Shown: one piece after another, positions 1-7,109 of the stretch
How the letters are laid out: each line of letters begins with the position of its first letter
Position numbering within the stretch: position 1 is the first letter of the stretch
Assembly (NCBI GenBank): GCA_000434675.1
Contig: HF988640.1
Coordinates: forward strand, 150,684 to 165,476
Length of the DNA stretch: 14,793 nucleotides
From: Faecalibacterium sp. CAG:1138
GTDB lineage: Bacteria; Bacillota; Clostridia; Christensenellales; CAG-917
Direction: 5' to 3'
Program-made: the position numbers and the translations under genes
Notes under the pieces: generated by a model
What the model was told of the DNA's origin: nothing
Databases searched by the model: none
What the model saw: only the letters and a program-made list of their open reading frames with translations

Positions 1-104
1 TAAGCTCCGTCATCACCTACAACAGCGTCGTAGTGCAGAAGGACAGACATCTTTCGGGATACGAAACCTATCCTATCGTCATCGTCAAGGGCAAAACCGT
101 GTAA
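1..104 (+). CDS. glgD: C-terminal end of a GlgC/GlgD-type ADP-glucose pyrophosphorylase subunit (partial)
   Basis: The gene enters from the left edge. The frame with codons starting at position 3 is open and ends at TAA 102-104. Its tail reads as a beta-helix end, with VITYNSVVV, then HLSGYETYPIVIVKGKTV. The pattern of a hydrophobic strand, then G-x(4)-YP-x-VI-x-KG, is what I expect at the C-terminus of GlgC/GlgD proteins. Those proteins make ADP-glucose from glucose-1-phosphate and ATP, or regulate that step. The order with glgA and glgP downstream matches the clostridial glgC-glgD-glgA-glgP operon, so the non-catalytic GlgD paralogue is more likely than GlgC. Only about 33 residues are visible, so the choice between GlgD and GlgC is inference from position. 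The gap to glgA is 53 bases, with no terminator, so co-transcription is likely. Confidence 0.55.
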   Translation, partial: SSVITYNSVVVQKDRHLSGYETYPIVIVKGKTV

Positions 105-116
105 CCGCGGATTTGC

Positions 117-127
117 TTTTCACATAC
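117..127 (+). repeat. Short repeat TTTTCACATAC in operon gaps (copy 1 of 2)
   Basis: The 11-mer TTTTCACATAC occurs at 117-127, between the GlgC/GlgD tail and glgA, and again at 1591-1601, between glgA and glgP. In both gaps it lies 17-30 bases before a start codon, just upstream of the ribosome site. It may be chance or a shared leader or processing motif. Confidence 0.3.
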
Positions 128-157
128 GATGTTTTTAAGACAAAATAAGGAGATACT

Positions 158-1576
158 ATGAAAATTTTGTTCGTTACCTCTGAAGCCGCTCCGTTTTTGA
201 GGACGGGAGGTCTGGGAGACGTCGCGGGGGCTTTGCCTCAGGCTCTGAAAGCAATGGGCCACGACGTCAGGATCGTTATGCCGCTTTATCAGGGTATCAG
301 TGAAGAAAACCGCAAAAAAATGCACTTTGTCGGAAGCACTTTCGTTGACCTCGGCTGGCGCAGGCAGTACGCAGGCGTGTTCGAGGCTACCGAAAACGGA
401 GTGCCGTATTATTTCGTCGACAACGAATACTATTTCAACCGCGGCGGCCTTTACGGCCACTTCGACGACGGCGAAAGGTTTGCCTTTTTCAGCAAGGCGG
501 CTTTGGAAATCGTCAAGGTTACCGAATTTTATCCGGACGTAATGCACGTCAACGACTGGCAAACGGCCTTGGTTCCTGTGTTTTTGGATTGCTTCTACAG
601 AGGTATGGACGGCTATAAAAACACCAAAACGGTGCTGACCATTCACAACATCGAATTTCAGGGGCAGTTCGATCGCTTCGTGACGGGCGACGTTCTCGGC
701 ATGCCGCAGGACTGGGAAAGCGTTCTTGAGTGGCGCGGCGCGTGCAACTACCTGAAGGCGGGTATCGAGCGCGCAAATCTCGTAACCACCGTTTCCGAAA
801 CCTATGCCGCCGAGCTTCAGCACAGCTTCTACGCTTTCGGCCTCGAGGGCATACTTAGCGAAAAACGTTACAAGCTTAGGGGCGTCATAAACGGCATCGA
901 CACCAAGCTATACGATCCGCAGACCGACAAAAATCTGCTTGTGAACTATTCGGCAAAAACCGTCAAAAAACGCGCGGAAAACAAAAAGAACCTGCTGGAA
1001 ACCTTGGGGCTCGAATATTCGGAAAATCGTCCGCTGGTGGCGATAGTTTCCCGCCTTACCGAGCAAAAGGGGCTGGACCTCGTTGCCCCGGTTCTGGACG
1101 AAATGCTGAAAGCCGACATGCAACTTGTGGTTCTCGGCACGGGCGACTGGAAATACGAAACCATGTTCAAAAACGCCGCAGAAAGATATCCCGACAAGGT
1201 TCGCGCAATCATCAACTTTAACGGCGGAATAGCGCAAAAGATTTACGGCAGCGCAGACATCTTCCTTATGCCGTCGAAATACGAGCCGTGCGGACTGGGA
1301 CAAATGATTGCCATGCGTTACGGCGCAGTTCCGGTGGTGAGGGAAACGGGCGGATTGAAAGACAGCGTCGCTCCGTTCGATCCGACCGACGGATCGGGCG
1401 TAGGCTTTACCTTCAAAACCTATCATCCTTACGATATGCTTGACGCCGTATGGCGCGCTCTCGGAGTTTATTTTGACAAAGAACAATGGTCAAAGGTGCA
1501 ACAGAACGGCATGAAGTGTGATTTCGGTTGGAAGGCTTCCGCCAAAAAGTACAGCGATTTTTACGAATCGCTTTAA
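158..1576 (+). CDS. glgA: Glycogen (starch) synthase, GT5 family
   Basis: This cytoplasmic enzyme transfers glucose from ADP-glucose to the non-reducing end of an alpha-1,4-glucan. It is 472 residues long, the normal bacterial GlgA length. The N-terminal ADP-glucose-binding motif RTGGLGDV (residues 15-22, usually KTGGLGDV) lies in the GT5 N-terminal domain, and HVNDWQTAL (about 130-138) and TIHNIEFQG (161-169) are further family motifs. The C-terminal GT-B domain carries SRLTEQKG (298-305) and SKYEPCGLGQMIAMRYG (373-389), the retaining-glycosyltransferase region with Glu376. The start is ATG 158, with AAGGAG at 147-152. It sits between the GlgC/GlgD tail and glgP, in one apparent operon whose promoter lies outside the window. 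The Lys-to-Arg change in the first motif is a conservative variant. Identification is secure. Confidence 0.97.
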   Translation: MKILFVTSEAAPFLRTGGLGDVAGALPQALKAMGHDVRIVMPLYQGISEENRKKMHFVGSTFVDLGWRRQYAGVFEATENGVPYYFVDNEYYFNRGGLYGHFDDGERFAFFSKAALEIVKVTEFYPDVMHVNDWQTALVPVFLDCFYRGMDGYKNTKTVLTIHNIEFQGQFDRFVTGDVLGMPQDWESVLEWRGACNYLKAGIERANLVTTVSETYAAELQHSFYAFGLEGILSEKRYKLRGVINGIDTKLYDPQTDKNLLVNYSAKTVKKRAENKKNLLETLGLEYSENRPLVAIVSRLTEQKGLDLVAPVLDEMLKADMQLVVLGTGDWKYETMFKNAAERYPDKVRAIINFNGGIAQKIYGSADIFLMPSKYEPCGLGQMIAMRYGAVPVVRETGGLKDSVAPFDPTDGSGVGFTFKTYHPYDMLDAVWRALGVYFDKEQWSKVQQNGMKCDFGWKASAKKYSDFYESL

Positions 1577-1618
1577 AACGGTTATAAAAATTTTCACATA
1601 CAGGAGAACGATTTCCCC

Positions 1619-4057
1619 ATGGACTACTCAAAACTCAGCACGGAAGATCTGAAAAATCTTATCTCCGGCAAATGCGAACGTTACTTCGGCATAAAGGCCG
1701 ACGAAGCGTCCAAAAACCAAATGTATCAAAGCGTATGCTACGTCGTCAGAGATCTGCTCACCCAAACGAGACTCGACTTCAAAAAGAGGGTGAGAGAGCA
1801 GAACCTCAAACACGTTTACTATATGTCGATGGAATTTTTGCTGGGCCGCTCCCTCAAAAACCACATCTACAATATGGGTATTCAGGACAAAGTCGTTTCC
1901 GCAGTCAAGGAACTGGGATTCGACATTGACGACATCTACGAAATAGAACCGGACGCGGGCCTTGGCAACGGCGGTCTCGGCCGTCTTGCGGCCGCGTATC
2001 TGGACAGCCTAACCAGCTGCGGCTACGTTGCTTCCGGCTTTTCCATTCGCTACGACTACGGCATTTTCAAACAAAAAATCGTTGACGGCTATCAGGTGGA
2101 ACTTCCCGACAACTGGCTGGAAAACGGCAGCGTGTGGCTTGCTCCGAGAACCGAGGATACCTTCGAGGTGCACTTCGGCGGAACCATAAACGAAACCTGG
2201 ATCGACGGCAAATTGCACGTCGAACATAAAGACTACACCACCATTCTGGCGGTTCCTTACGACATGAACGTGTCGGGCATCATGCCTGACGTCGTGAACA
2301 GATTGAGACTCTGGAGCAGCAAGGCTCCGACCGATTTCGACATGGCGCTGTTCTCGAGGGGCGAATACGTCAAGGCTATGGAAGCAAAGGCCATGGCGGA
2401 AAGCATCAGCAAGGTGCTTTATCCTGCCGACGACCACATCGAAGGCAAGGCTTTGAGGCTCAAACAGCAATATTTCTTCGTTTCGGCCTCCATGCAATCC
2501 ATCATCAAACGCCACCTTCAGACCAACCCGAGCCTCGACAATCTGGCCGAGAAAGCCGCAATTCACATCAACGACACCCATCCGACCTTGTGCATTCCGG
2601 AGCTTATGCGTATCCTGATGGACGACTACGGCTACGAGTGGGACGCCGCGTGGAAAATCACCTGCGACACCGTTTCCTACACCAACCACACCGTTATGGC
2701 GGAAGCTTTGGAAAAATGGCCGCAACACCTGTTCAGCAGTCTTTTGCCGAGGATTTTCCAGATCGTCTGCGAAATCAACGCCCGTTTCTGCGGCGAGCTT
2801 TGGCAGAAGTTCCCTGGGGACTACGGCAAGGTCAGCTACAACGCCATTATGGACAGCAACCAAATCAAAATGGCAAACCTCTGCCTTGCGGCTTCGCACA
2901 CCATAAACGGCGTGTCCGAGCTTCACAGCGATATACTTAAAAACAGCATTTTCAGGGACTATTATTCCATTCATCCCGAAAAGTTCACCAACGTCACCAA
3001 CGGCATAACCTACAGAAGGTGGCTTAATCAGGCGAACCCGGGGCTTGCGGGGCTGGTTACCGAGCTTATCGGCGGCGACTACTATTACGACGCAGACAAG
3101 TTAAAAGGCCTTGAAAAATTTGTGGACGACAAAGCGGTTTTGGACAAATTCTTCAATATCCGCCGCGAAAACAAGGTTCGTCTGGCAAACTATATTCAAA
3201 GAGAAAACGGCGTTTCGGTCGATCCGGACAGCATTTTCGACGTGCAGGTCAAACGTCTGCACGAATACAAACGTCAGCTTCTGAACGCTTTCAACATCAT
3301 CGACCTTTACTATCGTCTGAAAGCAAACCCTAATTTGGACATCGCGCCGCGCACCTTCGTGTTCGGGGCAAAAGCAGCGTCAAGCTACTTTATGGCCAAG
3401 GAAATCATTCGCCTCATCTACGTCATCGGGCAGGTGATCAATAGCGACAAGTCTATAAACGGCAAACTGAAAGTGGTATTTTTGGAAAACTACCGCATTT
3501 CGCTGGCGGAAATCATAATCCCGGCGGCGGACATCTCCGAGCAGATAAGCATTGCGGGCAAAGAGGCTTCCGGCACGGGCAACATGAAATTTATGATAAA
3601 CGGCGCGGTTACCGTCGGCACGCTTGACGGCGCAAACGTCGAAATTCATCAAAGAGTCGGCGACGACAACATCGTTCTGTTCGGTCTTCTGGCGCACGAA
3701 GTGGAAGAGCTGTTCCGCAAAGGTTACAACGCAAGCGACTATTACGTCCGCGACGCAAGGATACGCGACATCATCGACACGCTCAGAAACGGCCTCAACG
3801 GAGTCAGATTCTCCGAGCTTGCCGACAGCCTCACCGTAGGCCGCGGCGGCATCGCCGATCCGTACATGGTTCTTGCCGATTTCGACAGCTACGTCAATGC
3901 GCAGAACAGAGTCGATTCGCTTTATAAGGATAAATACCGTTTCGGCCACATGTGCCTTATGAACACCGCAAACGCGGGCTTCTTCTCGTCTGACAGAAGC
4001 GTCAAGGAATATGCCGACAGAATCTGGCATCTTACGCCGATCGACGAAACCAAATAG
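1619..4057 (+). CDS. glgP: Glycogen/alpha-glucan phosphorylase, GT35 family
   Basis: This PLP-dependent cytoplasmic enzyme phosphorolyses alpha-1,4-glucan to glucose-1-phosphate. The protein has 812 residues, the usual bacterial length. It shows YYMSMEFLLGRSL near residue 70, then GLGNGGLGRLAAAYLDS, HINDTHPTL and NGITYRRWL, and the cofactor-site motif EASGTGNMKFMINGA, in which Lys657 should form the Schiff base with pyridoxal phosphate. GTLDGANVEI follows. The usual family motif is GTSNMKFM, so Gly replaces Ser two residues before Asn. No regulatory N-terminal extension is visible. The start at ATG 1619 is preceded by CAGGAGA near 1601-1607. The gap from glgA is 42 bases without a terminator, and the next gene starts 2 bases after its stop. 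Synthesis and degradation of glycogen therefore appear to be transcribed together. Confidence 0.97.
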   Translation: MDYSKLSTEDLKNLISGKCERYFGIKADEASKNQMYQSVCYVVRDLLTQTRLDFKKRVREQNLKHVYYMSMEFLLGRSLKNHIYNMGIQDKVVSAVKELGFDIDDIYEIEPDAGLGNGGLGRLAAAYLDSLTSCGYVASGFSIRYDYGIFKQKIVDGYQVELPDNWLENGSVWLAPRTEDTFEVHFGGTINETWIDGKLHVEHKDYTTILAVPYDMNVSGIMPDVVNRLRLWSSKAPTDFDMALFSRGEYVKAMEAKAMAESISKVLYPADDHIEGKALRLKQQYFFVSASMQSIIKRHLQTNPSLDNLAEKAAIHINDTHPTLCIPELMRILMDDYGYEWDAAWKITCDTVSYTNHTVMAEALEKWPQHLFSSLLPRIFQIVCEINARFCGELWQKFPGDYGKVSYNAIMDSNQIKMANLCLAASHTINGVSELHSDILKNSIFRDYYSIHPEKFTNVTNGITYRRWLNQANPGLAGLVTELIGGDYYYDADKLKGLEKFVDDKAVLDKFFNIRRENKVRLANYIQRENGVSVDPDSIFDVQVKRLHEYKRQLLNAFNIIDLYYRLKANPNLDIAPRTFVFGAKAASSYFMAKEIIRLIYVIGQVINSDKSINGKLKVVFLENYRISLAEIIIPAADISEQISIAGKEASGTGNMKFMINGAVTVGTLDGANVEIHQRVGDDNIVLFGLLAHEVEELFRKGYNASDYYVRDARIRDIIDTLRNGLNGVRFSELADSLTVGRGGIADPYMVLADFDSYVNAQNRVDSLYKDKYRFGHMCLMNTANAGFFSSDRSVKEYADRIWHLTPIDETK

Positions 4058-4059
4058 CA

Positions 4060-5904
4060 ATGATTTTCAACTCCAGAAACGAAAAATTCAAAACCCCGAG
4101 AGGAGCGGTTGCCACCGATCAGGAATTTACCGTCAGGTTTCCGCTTCCAAAGTGGGTGGAGGTAAACGAAGTTCTGTTCTGCGTCAGAAAAAGCGAGCAG
4201 AACTTTTACCCTATGACCTTCAGCCACGAAGAAGAGGGCGACAACGTTTACACCGTAACGCTTAAGCTTTCCAAAGAAGGCATATACCACTACAGCTTCA
4301 GAGTGTTCAACGAGTTCGGTATGTGGCAGTACGGCAGGGACGAATATATGAACGCCGTTTGCGGCGAAAATTTGCCGGAATGGCAGCTTACCGTATATAA
4401 ATCGTCGTATAAAACCCCTGATTTTGTGAAAGGCGGCATAATCTATCACATTTTTGTCGACCGCTTCAACAGGGCGGACGGAGTTGTGGCAGACGGCCGC
4501 TACCGCCTGCACGGAAGCTGGGACGAGGATCCCGAAATCGTGGGGCCGGACGGCAAATACCGCGCGGACGACTTCTTCGGAGGGAACCTTAAGGGCATAA
4601 CCGAAAAACTGGACTACTTAAAAAGCCTGGGAGTTACGGTTTTGTATCTTTCGCCGATTTTCGAAAGCTCCTCGAATCACCGCTACGACACGGGCGACTA
4701 TCTGAAAATAGATCCGCTTTTAGGAACCGAAGAGGACTTTACAGAGCTTATCGGAAAGGCGGGAGATCTGGACATTGCCGTCGTTCTGGACGGGGTTTTC
4801 AATCATACGGGCAGCGACAGCGTATATTTCAACAAATTCGGCCGTTACGACAGCGTCGGAGCGTGCCAGTCCAAAACCTCGCCGTATTACAAGTGGTACA
4901 CTTTTCAGCACTATCCCGACAAATACACCAGCTGGTGGGGCGTCGATTGCTGTCCGACCGTGGTGCATACCAACCCGACGTACAAAAGGTTTATTATGGG
5001 GGCCGGCGGAGTCATCGAAAAATGGACGAAGCTCGGCGTCAAAGGTTGGAGACTGGACGTCGTGGACGAGCTTCCTATCGAATTCGTCAACGAGCTCAGG
5101 AAGAGCATAAAGGCCATAAATCCCGACTGCTTTATTTTGGGCGAAGTGTGGGAGGACGCGTCGAACAAGGTCAGCTACGACATTTTGCGGCCGTATCTTC
5201 TGGGCGATCAACTTGACGGAGTGATGAATTATCCGTTCCGTACAGCGGTTTTGGATTACGTAAAATACGGCGACGTTTCCGCTTTCAAAAGCGCAGTCTG
5301 GACGGTTCTTGAAAACTATCCTCGCCGCACGGTGGATTGCCTGATGAACATGCTGGACACTCACGACACGGTGAGGGCCATAAACTGGTTGTCCGACGTT
5401 TCCATAGACGGCACGACCAAGGCCGAAAGGCTGAAAACCAAGCTCACGGGCAAGGCCTACGACGACGCAAAGCTCCGCCTCTGTATGGCGGTTGCGCTAA
5501 ACTATATGCTTCCGGGCGTTCCGTCGGTTTTCTACGGCGACGAAGCGGGCGTGCAGGGATACGAGGACCCTCTGAACCGCCGAACCTATCCGTGGGGACG
5601 TGAGGACGAAAAGCTCGTCGGTTTTTATCGCAAAATCGGCGGTATCCGCACCAACAACCGCGATATTTTCTCCGGAAATTTCGAAATTCTGGACGACTAC
5701 AAGGTTCTCGCAATGGAGTGGACGAAAGGGGACAAACGCCTGACGTTCGTTTGCAACAACGGCAAAAACTGGGAACCGTTCAAGGTTGTGTCCGACAGCA
5801 TCAATCTGCTCAACAACAGAGCGGTGCTGAAAGGGAACTATACGCTCGCTCCGTTTGAGTTTATGATCGTCAAAAACTTCAACGGCGACGTGGACAACAT
5901 CTGA
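4060..5904 (+). CDS. GH13 alpha-glucan hydrolase, neopullulanase/cyclomaltodextrinase-like
   Basis: A 614-residue cytoplasmic alpha-amylase-family enzyme with no signal peptide. Residues 1-110 form a beta-rich N-terminal domain of the CBM34-like kind, followed by the catalytic barrel from GIIYHIFVDRF (126-136). The conserved regions are DGVFNHTG (244-251), GWRLDVVDEL with nucleophile Asp333, FILGEVWEDA with acid/base Glu362, and MLDTHDT with Asp436. The stretch GDQLDGVMNYPF (382-393) and the region II sequence resemble neopullulanases and cyclomaltodextrinases more than secreted alpha-amylases. It probably trims limit dextrins left by GlgP or imported maltodextrins; the substrate is inference. 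It starts 2 bases after the glgP stop (TAG 4055-4057), and I see no Shine-Dalgarno sequence before ATG 4060, so translation is probably coupled to glgP. A debranching action on alpha-1,6 links is possible but cannot be read from the sequence. Confidence 0.9.
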   Translation: MIFNSRNEKFKTPRGAVATDQEFTVRFPLPKWVEVNEVLFCVRKSEQNFYPMTFSHEEEGDNVYTVTLKLSKEGIYHYSFRVFNEFGMWQYGRDEYMNAVCGENLPEWQLTVYKSSYKTPDFVKGGIIYHIFVDRFNRADGVVADGRYRLHGSWDEDPEIVGPDGKYRADDFFGGNLKGITEKLDYLKSLGVTVLYLSPIFESSSNHRYDTGDYLKIDPLLGTEEDFTELIGKAGDLDIAVVLDGVFNHTGSDSVYFNKFGRYDSVGACQSKTSPYYKWYTFQHYPDKYTSWWGVDCCPTVVHTNPTYKRFIMGAGGVIEKWTKLGVKGWRLDVVDELPIEFVNELRKSIKAINPDCFILGEVWEDASNKVSYDILRPYLLGDQLDGVMNYPFRTAVLDYVKYGDVSAFKSAVWTVLENYPRRTVDCLMNMLDTHDTVRAINWLSDVSIDGTTKAERLKTKLTGKAYDDAKLRLCMAVALNYMLPGVPSVFYGDEAGVQGYEDPLNRRTYPWGREDEKLVGFYRKIGGIRTNNRDIFSGNFEILDDYKVLAMEWTKGDKRLTFVCNNGKNWEPFKVVSDSINLLNNRAVLKGNYTLAPFEFMIVKNFNGDVDNI

Positions 5905-5918
5905 AATATAAAACGAAA

Positions 5919-5945
5919 ACGCCCGCAGAAAAGCGGGCGTTTTTT
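5919..5945. terminator. Two-way intrinsic terminator between GH13 gene and rubrerythrin
   Basis: ACGCCCGC (5919-5926), loop AGAAAA (5927-5932), GCGGGCGT (5933-5940), then T 5941-5945. The A-run at 5916-5919 pairs with the T-run and gives a short T tract on the minus strand. The element can therefore stop both the glycogen operon and the converging perR-rubrerythrin operon. Confidence 0.9.
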
Positions 5946-5964
5946 CGTCGGTTTAATTTTTATT

Positions 5965-6513
5965 TTATTTTTTTCCGAAGTATCTTTCCAAAAGGCCTTG
6001 GAAGGCTCTTCCGTGGCGGGCTTCGTCTCTGGCCATTTCGTGGACGGTGTCGTGAATGGCGTCAAGGTTCAAAGTCTTGGCTTTTTTGGCAAGAAGAGTT
6101 TTGCCTTCGGTTGCGCCGTGTTCGGCTTCGATGCGCATTTCCAGATTCTTTTTGGTGCTGTCGGTCACGACTTCGCCCAAAAGCTCGGCAAATTTTGCGG
6201 CGTGTTCGGCTTCTTCCAAAGCGGCTTTTTCCCAGTAAAGGCCGATTTCAGGATAACCTTCGCGAAAAGCGACTCTGCTCATTGCAAGGTACATGCCCAC
6301 TTCCGAGCATTCGCCGTTGAAGTTGGCTCTCAGATCTTCCACGATTTCAGGATCAACGCCTTTCGCCACGCCGACGACGTGTTCGGACGCCCAGACCATG
6401 TCTTCGGACTGTTCCTTAAATTTGGATTTAGGCGCTTTGCAAACCGGGCAGAAATCCGGAGCTTCGTCTCCCTCGTGAACGTAACCGCATACGGTGCATA
6501 CAAACTTTTTCAT
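5965..6513 (-). CDS. rbr: Reverse rubrerythrin (rubredoxin domain first)
   Basis: A 182-residue cytoplasmic non-haem iron protein that reduces hydrogen peroxide (and possibly oxygen) with electrons from NAD(P)H via rubredoxin-type partners. The rubredoxin domain is N-terminal: CTVC (Cys6, Cys9) and CPVC (Cys22, Cys25). The ferritin-like diiron domain follows, with Glu68 and Glu71 in NGECSE, Glu101-x-x-His104 in EEAEH, Glu125 and Glu131 in EMRIEAEH, and Glu164-x-x-His167 in DEARH. This order is reversed relative to classical rubrerythrin and matches the clostridial reverse rubrerythrins. I chose ATG 6513 because GGAGGA (complement of 6521-6526) lies 7 bases upstream. A TTG further upstream at 6528 lies within the ribosome site and is unlikely. 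It follows perR by 26 bases on the same strand and ends before the two-way terminator. PerR control is expected. Confidence 0.95.
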   Translation of the reverse strand: MKKFVCTVCGYVHEGDEAPDFCPVCKAPKSKFKEQSEDMVWASEHVVGVAKGVDPEIVEDLRANFNGECSEVGMYLAMSRVAFREGYPEIGLYWEKAALEEAEHAAKFAELLGEVVTDSTKKNLEMRIEAEHGATEGKTLLAKKAKTLNLDAIHDTVHEMARDEARHGRAFQGLLERYFGKK

Positions 6514-6530
6514 ATCAATATCCTCCAAAA

Positions 6531-6545
6531 CAATTATTATTATAT
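6531..6545 (-). promoter_or_regulatory. Weak candidate PerR box upstream of rubrerythrin
   Basis: On the minus strand the 15 bases ATATAATAATAATTG match 10 of 14 informative positions of the Bacillus PerR consensus (TTATAAT-N-ATTATAA). The site overlaps a TATAAT (6544-6539) and sits about 18 bases before the rubrerythrin start. The stretch is very A+T-rich, so a chance match is quite possible, and no -35 lies at normal spacing. Confidence 0.25.
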
Positions 6546-6947
6546 ATTTTCAGACGATAAACCGTCTGATGTGTCAATTTGATGAGCGCAGTCAGGGCAG
6601 CAACCCGTGGCGGTGAGCTCGGCGGACAGCGTTCTGAAACCCTTCAAAGTCGCCGCTTTGTTCACTTCGTCGAAGTCGCAGAATATGTCGAAAATTCTGC
6701 CGCACTTTAAGCATACGAAATGCGCGTGAGGGCTGACGTCGGCGTCGTAGTGCTCGGTGTCGAGCGTGGTGCTGACTTTTTTAACGAGGCCCGCAGTCTC
6801 CAGCATTCCGAGGTTTCTGTACACCGTTCCGAGGCTGACGGACGGAAGAACCTTTTTGGTTTCTTCATAAATCCATTCCGCCGTCGGGTGCGACTTGGTG
6901 CCGGAGAGAATTTTGTAGATGGTTTCTCGTTGTTTGCTGTAATTCAT
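6540..6947 (-). CDS. perR: PerR-type peroxide-sensing repressor (Fur family)
   Basis: A 135-residue winged-helix metalloregulator that represses peroxide-defence genes and is inactivated by iron-catalysed oxidation of histidine ligands. The DNA-binding part contains HPTAEWIYEE (20-29) and the recognition helix region VSLGTVYRNLGMLE (37-50). All five regulatory metal ligands known for Bacillus PerR (His37, Asp85, His91, His93, Asp104) appear at a constant offset of 17: His20, Asp68, His74, His76, Asp87. The Asp at the last position, rather than the Glu of Fur, favours PerR. The structural zinc cysteines are Cys79/Cys82 and Cys117/Cys120. ATG 6947 is the likely start. A TTG at 6959 would add four residues, and an in-frame stop at 6963-6965 blocks any longer form. 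The N-terminal helix of typical PerR is therefore absent. It heads the operon with rubrerythrin. Confidence 0.92.
   Translation of the reverse strand: MNYSKQRETIYKILSGTKSHPTAEWIYEETKKVLPSVSLGTVYRNLGMLETAGLVKKVSTTLDTEHYDADVSPHAHFVCLKCGRIFDIFCDFDEVNKAATLKGFRTLSAELTATGCCPDCAHQIDTSDGLSSENI
6550..6569 (-). other. Hairpin in the last codons of perR
   Basis: TCAGACG (6550-6556) and CGTCTGA (6563-6569) form a perfect 7-bp stem with a 6-base loop. In the minus-strand transcript it lies inside the last perR codons, about 35 bases before the rubrerythrin start. It is followed by an A+T mix rather than a T-run, so it is not a standard terminator. It might affect mRNA processing or stability between the two genes. 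Confidence 0.5.
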
Positions 6948-6960
6948 AGCGCTCCGCAAA

Positions 6961-6981
6961 AATCAGTAATCATTCTTGATT
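6961..6981 (-). promoter_or_regulatory. Candidate PerR operator in the perR promoter
   Basis: A 21-bp imperfect palindrome with arms AATCA and TGATT, a core AAT-G-ATT, and four non-symmetric positions. The AAT-N-ATT centre is that of the PerR/Fur box. It begins 2 bases after the -10 box and covers the expected transcription start, a position that suits autorepression by PerR. The binding protein is inferred from the neighbouring gene. Confidence 0.6.
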
Positions 6982-6983
6982 TT

Positions 6984-7012
6984 AGTATAAACGAATTTTT
7001 CGCCCTTGTCAA
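6984..7012 (-). promoter_or_regulatory. perR-rbr promoter (sigma-A type)
   Basis: On the minus strand, TTGACA (7012-7007), a 17-base spacer and TATACT (6989-6984). This is close to the consensus. Transcription should start near 6977, inside the palindrome at 6961-6981. Confidence 0.85.
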
Positions 7013-7031
7013 CGGTTTTTACAAAAAAATC

Positions 7032-7043
7032 AAAAAATTTTTT
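7032..7043 (+). promoter_or_regulatory. A6T6 tract, likely UP element or bent DNA before the transporter promoter
   Basis: AAAAAATTTTTT lies about 43-54 bases before the expected transporter transcription start, where RNA polymerase alpha subunits bind UP elements. A second A-run (7022-7028) lies just upstream. The function is inferred from position and composition. Confidence 0.45.
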
Positions 7044-7050
7044 CGTTCGG

Positions 7051-7079
7051 TTTACATCGTGTAAATTATTTGTTATACT
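7051..7079 (+). promoter_or_regulatory. MFS transporter promoter with inverted repeat over the -35
   Basis: TTTACA (7051-7056), a 17-base spacer and TATACT (7074-7079). The -35 box is the left arm of a perfect inverted repeat, TTTACA-TCG-TGTAAA (7051-7065), a good candidate for a repressor or activator site. A 10-bp palindrome TTAGTACTAA (7083-7092) covers the expected start point. No regulator gene for sugar use lies in this window, so the binding protein is unknown. Confidence 0.75.
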
Positions 7080-7109
7080 ATATTAGTACTAAAATAAGGG
7101 AGAATACAT

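Noticed and set aside
2009..2974. Long antisense open frame (321 codons) opposite glgP
   Set aside because: glgP is certain in the other strand. The translation has no recognisable family pattern and arises from the codon use of glgP.
6514..6528. TTG start at 6528 for rubrerythrin
   Set aside because: It overlaps the GGAGGA ribosome site, and the rubredoxin domain begins right after ATG 6513.
6539..6577. TTGACA and TATAAT on the minus strand before rubrerythrin as a complete promoter
   Set aside because: The spacer is 27 bases, far from the usual 16-18, and TTGACA lies inside perR coding sequence. Only the -10-like box is kept as a weak hint.
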